This document shows, in pieces, positions 21,406 to 32,259 of a stretch of 64,000 nt of DNA. The DNA lies in the NCBI RefSeq assembly GCF_023078275.1, contig NC_062991.1, positions 4,464,001 to 4,528,000 of the forward strand, written 5' to 3'. Numbering within the stretch: the first letter of the stretch is position 1; each line of letters opens with the position of its first letter. A model generated the notes under the pieces. The model had not been told where the DNA came from and did no database searches. It worked only from the letters and a program-made list of their open reading frames with translations. This stretch comes from Leguminivora glycinivorella (Eukaryota; Arthropoda; Insecta; Lepidoptera; Tortricidae). Position numbers and translations under genes: made by a program.

Positions 21406-21849
21406 AGACGCTGACAACACCTAATGACCTTGACGCTAGCGTACACTGTCTATTCGCATGGGAGTAAGTGAGAGCGCGATGTCACTAAAACAGGGCGGTT
21501 AGGTACGAAAAGTACGGAAAAATATTAAAATAAAATAGAAAGATGCATTATTTGTGCAATATGTTTCGTTAGTGTTTTAGATATGTATATTTTTGTTATT
21601 GTAATTTTAATTAAAGAGAACTAAGTGCATAATTGAACGACATAGAACCGTTTAATGACGAACTCGAGACCAATCTCTGCAATTTTTTTCTATCGAGCCG
21701 ATTTCGTTAAATCGTGTATCGAGTACGGCTATGTTCGTTGAAATATAATGAATAATAACATATAATTTACTTGCCTTACTAAAACTAATAGTTTGTCTTA
21801 AAAAACTGCGCATGTAACATCAATTTTGCGCAGTTGGGTGTTGTCAGCC

Positions 21850-21930
21850 CCTTAAGGGCTTGAAGGAAAACAAAATGCTCACATTGCAGTCACAGTGACT
21901 TCGACAGGTTGCCACTATTTCCAGCCTACG
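21850..21930 (-). repeat. LINE 3'-tail fragment
   Basis: The words CACATTGCAGTCACAGTGAC and CAGGTTGCCA match the tail seen at 29955-30130 and 58430-58640. Confidence 0.45.
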
Positions 21931-22309
21931 CGACAATTGATTTTTTTTCTCCAAAACCAATCTCAAACAGAATCGAACTCGAAAATCCACTCCGCAGCAC
22001 TTTATCTCCAATTCAAAGGCATTCAATGAATCAACCTTAGCACTTGATTTATTTATAGTTTGTATACTACATCCATCACTGGATCCTGAGAAATCCTTAA
22101 CCGATCTTACACAAGTCTTACACGACTAGTGTTAAAAGAACTCGGTACGTAGTTTACACATCCTCTAAAAGTTCGTTTTTTGTTAGAAGTTAAAAGGGCG
22201 GAGAGGGTCTTTTGAAATAGGTCGGTTTGTAAAGAGATGCTCCGTAAATTCGGTGATGATTCGGTATTCGGCCTGTTTGCGAATATTTGGCCGAAACCAT
22301 ACCAACTAT

Positions 22310-22561
22310 AGGCTAGTTTCCTACTAGTCAAATCAGCTTCTTTTTAAGAACTGTCAAACCGGTTTGCTTATATGGAATTACTATGAATTACTGAGGAGTG
22401 ACGTCACGGCAATTCATTTACTTTATATATTTTTCTTTAACTTATTAAATAGAAATTATGTTTAAACATAACTACTGTCCATATTTTTCTTATAATTATG
22501 TAGTTCTTTATTTCGTGCACTGCATAAAATATTTTATTTTAAGTGTAGGAAACTAGCCTAT
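22310..22561. mobile_element. TA-flanked palindromic MITE
   Basis: TAGGCTAGTTTCCTAC and GTAGGAAACTAGCCTA are perfect inverted ends of 16 bp. The interior is AT-rich and non-coding. The flanks (22220-22309, 22740-22830) carry ATTCGGTATTCGGCC words related to the hAT-like element at 4210-4703. Confidence 0.75.
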
Positions 22562-22562
22562 T

Positions 22563-22740
22563 ACATACAGGATGTAACATTAATGCTGGTGATCCATTTA
22601 AGAGCATAACCGGTATCGAATAGCGGTTACGAATACCACTTCCTTTTTTTTTAAATAAACACCATGAAAATTAAAGGTACTATAGAAGGTAATGTATAAG
22701 CCGTAGGATTTATCTTCGGCAATTATGTTACATAGTGTAT
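22563..22740 (+). repeat. Interspersed repeat C, uninterrupted copy
   Basis: Full match in order to 13425-13586 plus the sequence after the insertion there. It gives the empty site for the Helitron-like element. Confidence 0.8.
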
Positions 22741-23639
22741 GTCCATCTTAATTTTTATTGTAATTCGGCTGACAAATGCAGAGAAATTCGGTATTCGGCC
22801 AAAACCTCTACTTAGGACATCTCTAGCTAGTAGTGTCGCAACAAGATCGCAAGGTAATTGTGATCATGAATCAATCCTATCTCCAAATCTCCCAAACAAA
22901 ATCATGATTGTGTGTCCTTTTCGATGTGTGCAATATACATTGCTTGCTTTGTAACCGCGTGAAGTTTTTGTTACAAATGGGAACCAGTAATGGATGGATG
23001 TTTTATGGATATTATAGTATTTTGGTGGATTTGTGGTAAACGTATCGATGTTAGGAAAGCAATAGTTTAGGGAAGTAATATAGGAAATTCCGGGCAATTT
23101 TCTTATAGGCCTTATTGGTTGTAAATGTGTCTGCGAATGCCTATTGCTTTTGATATATTGTATGTTATTGGAATAATATATTCTGATTGGATTATTATGG
23201 ACGATTGACTAATGTTATCGTTAATTATTGATTTCATGAGGAAACTACTTTGGCTTGTTTTTGTCAAATTACACATAGTATATAATTCAAAGTCGTCTAA
23301 TTTCGAAAATCGCATTTCACCATCATATCAAGATTCCCCTTTCGGAATTACCAGAGCATTTTTGTCATTCGGAATTATAGGTATATTCAACTTTCTTATT
23401 CGTTATTGGATTTATTATATTTATACTACTCAGAACTCTTTTAAAATTTATATTATTTCGATTCTAAATTTCATGCATATATAAAGGTCCTTAATGAACC
23501 TCATTTTTTGCCGGTAAATATAATAATAAATATTATAGGACATTTTAATAACATGACTGAGTCCCACGCTTAGCTAAGTTAAGTCTTATGTTTCTTAGGT
23601 AATTATGTAACGATATATATAATTACAAATACTTATATA

Positions 23640-23790
23640 CATAGAAAACATCCATGAAACAGAACAAATATCTGCGTTCATCACACAAATAAATGCCCTT
23701 ACCAGGATTCGAACCCGGGACCGCGGCGTAGCAGGCAGGGTCACTACGCGAGGTAATGGCCAGACCGGTCGTTGCCAGAAGATATGGACG
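23640..23790 (-). mobile_element. tRNA-derived SINE (family 2), 5' part
   Basis: The complement reads CGACCGGTCTGGCC..., TGACCCTGCCTGCTACGCCG, GGTCCCGGGTTCGAATCCTG and GCATTTATTTGTGTGATGA. The same unit is complete at 50822-51025. Confidence 0.7.
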
Positions 23791-24189
23791 AGTAAACTCG
23801 ATGTGATTTTTTGCCCTTAATATATTTTAGTAATCAAACATTTAAAATCTAATAACATTATTTTGAATTAAAAAAAATTATAGTCATTTTTAAAGTTAGT
23901 TTAATTAGTTAATTTTAGTCAAGATAGTTATTATTATTTATATTGTATAAAATGTATTATGTATTAAAAATAAAATAAAAATATTCTAAAATGCAGAAAT
24001 GTGGTATATTTCAAACTTGTGATCATTGTGTTCAAAAAACGTATCTTTAGAAATTCAGAAAATGCATTTCAAGTGTGACACCTAGGAAGATGTATGTCGT
24101 TCCGACGCACCTTTGTGCTTTGAACTGCATTTTATATTTAGTTTAAAAATTGTGGTACTTTACACGAAATATTGGTTCGTAGAAATATT

Positions 24190-24330
24190 GTCAAAATGTT
24201 CGCACTACTTTTAAAAAACCTCGTATCTCACACGTCAAAAGTCTATGCATATACATACTTACTACAATTTTCTTTTCATTGACAGACGAAGATACAAGTT
24301 TTTTTAAAAGTAGTGACGATATTATGACTT
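24190..24330 (-). mobile_element. TA-type palindromic MITE, diverged reverse copy
   Basis: The left end is eroded (CGCACTACTTTTAAAAAACC). The right end AAAAGTAGTGACGATAT is intact. The interior CTTACTACAATTTTCTTTTC matches 15465-15609 in complement. Confidence 0.7.
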
Positions 24331-24351
24331 ACATACCTTCCGCACGATGGT

Positions 24352-24484
24352 AAGTGCGTTTTCACATTATCCGATCCGATATCGGATGTAGGATCGATAT
24401 CCCAGAGATATTTAAGCAGCCATATTTAATTTCATACCTTTGAAATCCTTCCCATATCGGATCGGATAATGTGAAACGCACTAA
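24352..24484. mobile_element. Palindromic MITE (TTATCCGATCCGATATCGGA ends)
   Basis: AGTGCGTTTTCACATTATCC and GGATAATGTGAAACGCACT are inverted ends, with GATATCGGAT motifs inside. Sisters are at 50570-50703 and 55048-55182. Confidence 0.8.
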
Positions 24485-24683
24485 ATGCAGCAACTTAAAG
24501 TCGATTTAAGCCAATTTTGAATAAGCAAAAACGTCGAATAACGTTTAATTTTTTTTTATTCAAGGAGAAAATGGAAAATATATATTTCTGACAGGACATG
24601 AATCCGCTTCTTCTGGAGTCCGTCCATTGCTCTTTTTTAATTTTCTCCTTAAATATAAAAACATTCAGGGCACCCAAAGTCTG

Positions 24684-24802
24684 GGGCCCATTTCTCGAAT
24701 GATATTTGACTCATATTATTAGTCCACGAACTGTAAAATTGTATGGGTTGCCATGGCAACACACTAATATTATTAGACTATCTTTCGAAAAATGGGCCCC
24801 TG
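24684..24802. mobile_element. Palindromic MITE carrying a perfect RFX-type X-box
   Basis: GGGGCCCATTTCTCGAA and TTCGAAAAATGGGCCCC are inverted ends. At the centre, 24747-24760 reads GTTGCCATGGCAAC, a 14-bp perfect palindrome that fits the RFX X-box consensus. Confidence 0.7.
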
Positions 24803-25044
24803 ATCCGCTATTTATTATGCTGACTATACAGAAACTGCTTTGCAAGCTTCAATTTTGCCGCCGTTTTACCTGAAACAAAAGAAAACACATTAATGTTACA
24901 TACTTTTTATCACAATAGGGTATGATGACTAAGATATTTAATTATGTGGGAATGCGAGTTGGAAATCCTTTCTTCATTGTCATTTTTTTAAGGTCCCATT
25001 TTTTTTTTTACTTACAATAACTTTTATTGTAGGACCAAACTACA

Positions 25045-25500
25045 CCGACTAACCTATCAACAAAATTAAAATTTTGAAAAACCCCCGACCGCGACATAGT
25101 GAATTGATTTTCATGCAACATGGCTAAGAACATTCCCGACTTACTCAGCTTTCAGACAAAAAAAAACTAAATCCCCCCTCACATCTAGCGTCTCGCGAGC
25201 GTAGCGTCGGGCCAACTGTATGGAATTAAAATTTTGAAAAACCCCCGACCGCGACATGGTGGACCGATTATCATGAAACATGGCTAAGAACACTCCCGAC
25301 TAATTAAGCTTTCAAACAAAAAAAACTAAATCAAAATCGGTTCATCAGTTCGAGAGCTACGATGCCACAGACAGACACACACACACAGACAGACAGCAAA
25401 CAGACAGACAGACAGACATACACACAGACAGACACACAGACAGACACGAAAAACTTATAACACCCCGTCGTTTTTGCGTCGGGGGTTAAAAAGACGCCGC
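25045..25500 (+). repeat. Two CAGA-family copies, one nested in a CTACGCTCGCGAGACG repeat
   Basis: Copy one (about 25060-25172) is cut where CACATCTAGCGTCTCGCGAG begins (25176). That repeat is in turn interrupted after CAACTGTATGG by copy two (about 25224-25490, CAGA array 25368-25445), and resumes at 25493-25585. Confidence 0.65.
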
Positions 25501-25573
25501 ATCGAAATCGCGCCGACGCCGCGTCAGGCTTTGCCATACAGTTGTTGGCCCGACGACGCTACGCTCGCGAGAC

Positions 25574-25610
25574 GCTAGATGTGGAGGGGAGGAGGGGGGG
25601 GGGGGGGGGT
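25574..25610 (+). other. Long G-run
   Basis: GTGGAGGGGAGGA followed by an unbroken G tract of about 18 nt, ending before TCATATTGC. The tract could form G-quadruplexes and its length is prone to sequencing error. Confidence 0.6.
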
Positions 25611-25825
25611 CATATTGCATACTTTAAAATTCCAAACACTTTTTACAAAGAGTGAGGAACAATAAATAGTAAATATATTGCGACCCGATGGTTTGATAAA
25701 GACGTAGCACTTTTAGCGGAGTCGGATCTTCGAGGGTATCGTTTGTCGGGCTAGGGGTGGCTGTATTTGCTAACATTTATAGGGTTGCAAATACAGTCTT
25801 ATAAGGATAAGGGCTGGTTTTTCAA

Positions 25826-25951
25826 TCGCCAGATAAATAATATCTGTCAGATAAATGTTAGCTGTCATTGTCATTTATACGTGTGATGAAAAGGATTGTG
25901 ATAACTTTATCTGGTAGATATATTTATCTGGCGACTGAAAAACCGGCCCTA
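25826..25951. mobile_element. Palindromic MITE (CAATCGCCAGATAAATA ends)
   Basis: GGGCTGGTTTTTCAATCGCC and GGCGACTGAAAAACCGGCCC are inverted ends. TAA lies on both sides (25823-25825 region and 25952-25954), compatible with a 3-bp duplication. Confidence 0.75.
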
Positions 25952-25991
25952 AAAAGAATAAGAATAAGAAAATATAAACGTTATTCTAAAG

Positions 25992-26190
25992 GCATTTTCA
26001 GGATTTGGGACCCCCCAATTAGCGTAAGTTGTTAACAAAAATTAACTCACTGTCAGTTTTGTGGCGATAATTAAGCGTGAAATTTCTATAAAAATATTGT
26101 TTTTGTGTTAATTACATAAACTATAAGCGATATTCTACATTCAAAATGTGGAAAAAGTAATATTTTAGACAAATTTGAAAAACATGGAAA
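25992..26190 (+). mobile_element. MITE F, partial copy
   Basis: GCATTTTCAGGATTTGGGAC, GCGTAAGTTGTTAACAAAAA and CTGTCAGTTTTGTGGCGATA match one arm of the element at 19384-20957. Confidence 0.7.
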
Positions 26191-26199
26191 CTTTGAAAA

Positions 26200-26960
26200 A
26201 GATGGCACAGGTAATCACCAGTCCATACCGGGATATTGGGTATCTATACAGGGTGTAAACCAAATACGGGCGAACCTCTTAACGGTGGTGAGTATAGGAC
26301 GTATAAAATGTAATTAGATAACTTTTACTTAAAATTTAAATATTTTTTTATCCATACAAATTAATTCGGCCCGCAACGTAATGCAAACACACTCCCGTTA
26401 AACGCCCGTTGACAGTTGTCATTGATTGTCATCGCAACCACGTTTACAATACATTGCTGTTGAGATTTTTTCAAAAATTCATTATGGGGTGAAAATTAAG
26501 AGTAAATCAAAAACACCTCTTAATTAATGATAACAATATTGAATTATACGCCTGGTTTCATTTATCGCCCTTATTACGTTTACGCGCTGTATAATAAATT
26601 ATAATTGGCAACCCTAGGAGTGCTCCGAGGTAGCACTTTTACGCCAGCAGGCTAGACCAGATTTATTGTTTTTATATATTTCTGTTCTATATTTCCATTT
26701 CACACTCGGCTTCTCCGTATTATGTTCAAACGGAGTTATTTATGTGTCTCTGCTTCGAGATACGGATTAAGTTAAGTAGCTTTGTCCTTTTTGTCCTGTC
26801 CTTTTTGGTCTCATGTCCTAACTTTAGTTAGTTCATACAGGGTGTAAAAGTTATACCTGCAATTATTTACCATGAGAACTATGAAGGTCTAAGAATCTTT
26901 AAGTATGCAAAAAGCCATCATGAAAAAAATTGATTATTTCGTACATTAATAATTACTTGG
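26200..26960. other. No gene; two ACAGGGTGTAAA repeat starts
   Basis: TATACAGGGTGTAAACC at 26257 and CATACAGGGTGTAAAAG at 26835 look like short interspersed repeat ends, with a related GGTGGCACACATC start at 31500. Otherwise nothing is recognised. Confidence 0.35.
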
Positions 26961-26964
26961 TAGT

Positions 26965-27490
26965 AATTAAAACGCTACAAGAGCGAAAATGCTAAAATGG
27001 AAAGGTCCCTTTCAATTTGGAATTCTAGTTTAATATACTAGTGTTATTAACTAGATGTAGGTATAGAAACCTCATCCATTAAGAACAAGTCAGTTAAAAG
27101 ATATTGCGAAAAAATCTTTAACGTCGAGGTTCCGCTCTCGACTGTTTCCTCCTTCAAAACTTAATCAATCGGAACGAAACTTGAGAATCTCAATAACAAT
27201 GAACTAATCTGTGTCGGACCGTTTATTTTTTTTGGCTAATTGTTACCAATATTGAGTATCACACCGTTTTTTTTGCGCCATAATGAAAAAGGCCACTTTT
27301 GGAAATTTTTGATTAGCTCTAGCGTCTTTAAAAATAAAAATATCAAAAAAATCAAAACGGTCAGACACATAAAAATAATAATAATCTGTGTTGAAAAAAA
27401 TCATTGCTTTATCTTCAAAAACCAGGGAGGAAATAGTCGAGAGCATTTGTATGGAGAATTGCCCCTCCTGCATCGTCTTAAGGTAAAATG
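26965..27490 (-). repeat. Interspersed repeat E
   Basis: The block from GCTACAAGAGCGAAAATGCT to TTGTATGGAGAATTGCCCCT is matched in reverse order and orientation by 57240-57765. Shared words include GTCGAGAGCGGAACCTCG-like, TCCGACACAGATTA, TTCATTATGGCGCAAAAAA and CCAGGGAGGAAATAG. The short ORFs in it are not conserved between the copies in a coding manner, as far as I can tell. Class unknown. Confidence 0.7.
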
Positions 27491-28063
27491 GGATTAGTAA
27501 GACTGAAGGTTTTCATCTTATCCCTCAAAAAAAACCCTCCAATCTAGCTTTGGGTTAACATTGAAAACTAACCGCGACGGCTCCAATCTTATCCCATGTC
27601 ACCTTATATTGCTTTGTACAAAATTAATTACTTACACAGGTTTTAAAAAGGTCAAGGATAGCCAAAAATACTTATTGATTTTGACAGATAAAATGCTATA
27701 TAAAACAAGTATTTTAATACTCTATAATAAAGTTGAAAATACTCCATAAATGCGAAATATAGGCCAAGGCGAAACAAAGTTTCGGCTCATTATTTGTTAC
27801 AGCAAAACTTTGAGAAGTTTATTATAATGACACTTCTTGGAGACACAAATTAACCTCATTTTCATGCCTTAGGTTTATTGGTTTAATCCGGTAATTTCTG
27901 ATTTTATGGAAATCAACATATCACATCAGATATCTTTATTTACATGAACATAATTATATAAGAAACTAAGACTAAACTTAAAAGCTAGCTAATGTCACAT
28001 ATTTAAGATTATAAAATAATTTAATCCGGTGTCTGATTTTATGGATATCAACATAGTATCACA

Positions 28064-28269
28064 TCCATACTTAATTTTATAAATGGGAAAGTGTGTGTCT
28101 GTTTGTTTGTCCGTCTTTCACGGCAAAATAGAGCGACGAATTGACGTGATATTTTAAGTGGAGATAGTTGAAGGGATGGAGAGTGACATAGGCTTTTGTC
28201 TCTTTCTAACTAATCTCACCTGGCTTTTTGTATTGAGCACTTTGTTTGAAGCCGCGTTCAAAAGCTAGT
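28064..28269 (+). mobile_element. Short Helitron-like element (TCCATACTAATATT ... CTAGTG)
   Basis: It begins TCCATACTTAATTTTATAAA and carries GTGTGTCTGTTTGTTTGTCC and CACGGCAAAATAGAGCGACG. It ends GTTCAAAAGCTAGTG, a CTAG-type tip as in Helitrons. Sisters: 31757-31936 and the pair 56724-57071. Confidence 0.65.
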
Positions 28270-28299
28270 GAGATTGTAAATTAACCCCTCAACCACCTT

Positions 28300-28445
28300 G
28301 TTCCAGATCTGTCCTAGGCAGCGTTCCCACTTATGCGTCGCGTGTCTCGGGGCGCGCAAAGGGCGTCCGATCTGTCCGGCGCGCGCCCCGCCGCCGCCAC
28401 GCCACCTGGGGCGCGTCTTACGTCTTTCCTATACAAAATGTACTG
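28300..28445 (+). repeat. GC-rich repeat (GGGCGCGTCTTACGTC)
   Basis: A very CpG-rich segment (GGCGCGCGCCCCGCCGCC) ends in CTATACAAAATGTACTG. A related GACGTGAGACGCGCCCC / ACATTTTGTATAATAGAAG arrangement is at 3775-3820. Likely a decayed palindromic MITE. Confidence 0.4.
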
Positions 28446-28652
28446 AGGAGGCGTTTTTGAATTACAGACAATTTAAACTGTAATCGTTCACTATGTCACA
28501 GGTCCGCGTCGTACAGCTGCGTTCGTTACCAACAAAATGGTCCCGACGGAAGACCAGCGCTGACCCTAGGGTTAGCATTTTATGCTGAGTCGGGACCATT
28601 TCGTGGTAACTTATATGTTTAATTTCCTTTATTTGCTGTTTTTGTTTTCTTA

Positions 28653-28792
28653 CGGCGTATCTTGCGTGGGCGTCGGTCGCGCGACCGTCGCCGTCGCGTC
28701 TCATACTACCATATCGATAAGGTTTGATTTCGTATGCGTCGCATCGCCGTCGCGCGACCATCGCGCGACCATCGCCCACGCAAGCCACGGCG
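28653..28792. mobile_element. PIF/Harbinger-type MITE, TTA duplication
   Basis: TTA (28650-28652 and 28793-28795) flanks the inverted ends CGGCGTATCTTGCGTGGGCG and CGCCCACGCAAGCCACGGCG. Sister of 16926-17070. Confidence 0.8.
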
Positions 28793-28849
28793 TTACTTGT
28801 GTATTTTGTAGTTATCACGAATAAATAATGGATTGATTGATTGATAATT

Positions 28850-28990
28850 TACAGATTCATCAACCTCCTTGCGTTATCCCGGCATTTGCCACGGCACATG
28901 GGAATCTGGGGTCCGCTCTGACAACTAATCCCAAGATTTAGCGTAGGCACTAGTTTTACGAAAGCGACTGCCATCTGACCTTAAGGGTTA
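28850..28990 (-). mobile_element. SINE family 1, 3' part
   Basis: The complement contains GATGGCAGTCGCTTTCGTAA, GCCGTGGCAAATGCCGGGAT and AACGCAAGGAGG. The head is missing. Confidence 0.75.
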
Positions 28991-29455
28991 ACGCTGTCAG
29001 TTAGAAGTGGCAATAGAAGTTTCACTTCAAAAGAGTTTTTTATATTTTTCCTTACAACCAATACGTCTATCTATTACTCCGGACAGGAACACCGAACAAT
29101 ATTTCTGCAAGTGGCCATTTTTCTACTAAGTTAATATTTCAAGAACGGTATGACGTGGGTCGGAACCCATCCTTTAAACTCTTCCTCTTACCTTTACTAT
29201 ACATTTTCCTCTTATTTGAACTTTTATGGGAAGACACTAAAGTGCATATTAAACTGTCACTGATTTGTAAGATAAGAGGTTGTGGAAGTAATAGTTTATA
29301 TTGTAGGTTAGTTTGACAGGTCTAGTGGGGTGAAGGAATTTTGTTTTTTTTTTCGGTTCTTTTTAGTTTGATATTGTTGAGAACTGGTTTAATCCGCTTT
29401 TAGTGTATGTTTGTTATACAAATATTACATGTTTGATGTTTTTGAGTCGGAACTT
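28991..29455. other. Stretch with nothing recognised
   Basis: AT-rich, no coding or repeat assignment. Confidence 0.45.
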
Positions 29456-29597
29456 GTCAGTCAAGTGTAAAAATATGGGTGCGTACAAGTTATCAAAAAT
29501 ATGTCCCATAGCACTTTATGTCGGCGGAATAAGGTCTCGGTAAGTACATATTTTTGAGCAGATAAAATCGATACGTATTTTTGCACTTGACTGTATA
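29456..29597. mobile_element. Palindromic MITE (CAGTCAAGTGTAAAAATA ends)
   Basis: CAGTCAAGTGTAAAAATATG and ACGTATTTTTGCACTTGACTG are inverted ends. Confidence 0.7.
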
Positions 29598-29887
29598 GAA
29601 AAGAAGTATTAGCTTTTCCTAAAGGAAAACATCGCGAGGAACCTAATCTCATAATACCGAAAAAAAAATTTTTGTATAAAATCTGTTTCTTGTATCTTAC
29701 TTTTTTTTTAAGTTAACATATGGGCGTAGATATGTCCAATATAAATCCATATATGGAATAATAGTATCGTGTCCTTTGGCCGGAAGTCGTTTCTCTGGCG
29801 GCTGCGCTAAACGTAATTACCGCCGTCGAACAGAAAATAGTATACACCTTGGCGAGTAAATAAGAATGCCTCAGATCAATTAGCGAA

Positions 29888-30598
29888 ACACATTAACTCG
29901 ATGTCAGTTTTGTGACGACAGTTAAGCATGAAATTTGTCTAAAAATTTATTTTATTTATACATACATACATACATACATACAATCACGCCTGTGTCCCAT
30001 GAAGGGGTAGGCAGAGCATGAAACTACTCAGGTTTCATTTACTTTGGCAAATAAGGGGTTGAAAGAAAACGAAACTGTGACATTGCAGTGACAGGTTGCC
30101 AGCCTCTCGCCTATTTAACCCATATCCCATAGTCGCCATTTATATATATTATATATTTGTATAATCCGATATATATTATATATTTATATATTTTATTTAT
30201 ATATATTATATATTTATAAATCCTATATATTTAATATAATCCGTTTAGATTAAATCGCGTATAATGAATTTAAAATTCATCCCGACGTTTCGAACTCTTT
30301 ACAGCGTTCGTGGTCAACGGGTGACACCGGGGTAGTTTTATTTCATGAGTAACTATCGCGGTAACCGAAGACAATATTAATTACATAAACTAAATAGCGA
30401 TAATCTACATTCAGAATGTGAAAAAAATAAAACTATGTAAACCCATAGTTTTATTTTATGTAATTAACATAAAAACAATATTTTTATTGAAATTTCATGC
30501 TTAATTTATCGTCACAAAACTGACAGTGAGTTAATTTTTGTTAACAACTTACGCTCATTAGGGTGTCCCAAATTCTGAAAATGCCTTATGTAACACAA
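29888..30598. mobile_element. MITE F copy split by a LINE tail and AT-rich insert
   Basis: 29888-29955 (TTAACTCGATGTCAGTTTTG) and 30385-30598 (TCACAAAACTGACAGTGAGT ... CAAATTCTGAAAATGCC) are the two arms. Between them lie (TACA)n at 29960-29982 followed by the LINE tail in complement (29983-30130), then TATATATTATATAT-rich DNA to 30235. CCCGACGTTTCGAACTC at 30282 is a frequent lepidopteran repeat word. Confidence 0.6.
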
Positions 30599-31009
30599 AC
30601 AAGGTGCTATTCTACAACATATCCAAAGAGGAAACGGGGACTTTGTAAGGTCGAACACCCCCCCTCCTCTTAAAGCTTTCAGTTAGAAATTATTATCTAC
30701 AAAATAAATCTTGAGCACCTTCAGGGACTACGGATAAAATATGTAGTAATAAAGTACCCAAAAGGATACCTTATATTTTGTCCCGACATTTGAGATTTAC
30801 GCGTAATAATAAAGGCGTTTAGGCGTACCTTTAGTTGCTGACAGGTACTTAGTAGATTTTTTATTGCTTTTTATTTATTTAATGGGTTTAAAAATTCAGA
30901 GCAAACAAAAAAGATCTTACATTTGAATACCTACCAATTTTTTTCTAATTTTAATCTCCTAATACGAAATCAATACGTGTAGCAGTCACACCTCAGATAC
31001 TAGCGATCA

Positions 31010-31250
31010 AATATATGAAAGAGGCGCGTTCCTAGCATACAGTCTAAGCTCGTGTAGGTGAACGCGTACTATGCTCGCATCCGGTTTCCTCGCGATGTTT
31101 TCCTTCACCGGAAAGCAACTGGCAAATAGCAATCGACATTTCGCACATAGCTTCGGACTCACTCATTTGTACGAGCCGGGGTTCGAACCCGCGACCTTCG
31201 GATCTTAAGTCGCACGCTCTTACCGCTATAGGCCACCAGCGCTTTTTTTT
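31010..31250 (-). repeat. Repeat B end fused to a SINE family 1 head
   Basis: 31010-31075 is the reverse of the 3' end of repeat B (ATCAAATATATGAAAG, AGCTCGTGTAGGTGAACGCG). 31076-31250 is the SINE 5' part in complement, with GGTTCGAACCCGCGACC as B-box region and AGCGCTGGTGGCCTATAGCG at the head end. Confidence 0.7.
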
Positions 31251-31756
31251 AAACATTTAGTATGTGTTTCCGCATGAGTACAATCCAGGTCTCTTTAAAG
31301 CAAGAGTAAATAGGTATCTCATAGGTAAGCGTGCTCCACCGTATAGACCGCATCATCACTTACCATCGGGTCGTGGTCAAACGTCTACCTATTCAAATTA
31401 AAAAAAAAAAAAAAAAATTTCATCACAAATATCACAATGAATGAATCTCGTATATATCTAAACGTAAAAAAGCATCCTGTAAGTAGCTATATATACAGGG
31501 TGGCACACATCGGTTCGTTAGACTGTGCCAATGCAATTGCCGCCGGAAGTGACACTCCGCTCGAGATTTGCTCAGCGTTTCTCCAGTTTCCGACATCTTA
31601 CAAATGTATAAATTCGGACTAAATTTACTCTGCACTGCATGCCATTGTTTATGATAGTTTATTTGCATTAAACTAGCGTAAGCACCCTACAGTATAAATA
31701 TTAATTATTGCTCACTAATATTAAGAGATCATGACATAATAATTATACATATAAGT

Positions 31757-31936
31757 ACTAGCTTTTGCCCACGGCTTCGCTCACGTTAGAAAGAGACAAA
31801 AAGTAGCCTATGTCACTCTCCATCCCTTCAACTATCTCCACTTAAATAAACAAGTTAATTCGTCGCTCCGTTTTTGCCGTGAAAGGCGGACAAACAAACA
31901 GACACACACACTTTCCCATTTTTATATTAGTATGGA
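31757..31936 (-). mobile_element. Short Helitron-like element
   Basis: Reverse copy: ACTAGCTTTTGCCCACGGCT at the left, TTTTTATATTAGTATGGA at the right, and the complement of GTGTGTCTGTTTGTTTGTCC inside. Confidence 0.65.
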
Positions 31937-31964
31937 TACATACATACATACTATATATATAATA

Positions 31965-32250
31965 GCGCTGGTGGCCTGTGCGAGAGCGCTCTCGGTTCGA
32001 ACCCCGGCTCACATCAATTATTTTTTCGGAACTTATGTGTCATTTGATATTTGCCAGTCGCTTTTCGGTGAAGGAAAACATCGTGAGGAAGCCGGACTAA
32101 TTCCAATAAGGCCTAGTTACCCTTCGGTTGGAAGGTCAGATGGCAGTCGCTTTCGTAAAACTAGTGTCTACTCCAAATCTTGGGATAAATTGTCAAAGCG
32201 AACCCCAGGCTCCCATGAGCCGTGGCAAATGCCGGGATAACTCAAGGAGG
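31965..32250 (+). mobile_element. SINE family 1, nearly complete
   Basis: The degenerate head GCGCTGGTGGCC..GGTTCGAACCCCGGCTC is followed by ATTTGCCAGTCGCTTTTCGG, AGGCCTAGTTACCCTTCGG and CCGTGGCAAATGCCGGGATA. The head lacks part of the A-to-B spacer. Confidence 0.75.
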
Positions 32251-32259
32251 GTGATGACT

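Noticed and set aside
23698..23785. Possible tRNA genes at this site, at 50960-51025, 59825-59893 and 61840-61915
   Set aside because: Each continues into a shared SINE body; they are SINE heads, not free tRNA genes.
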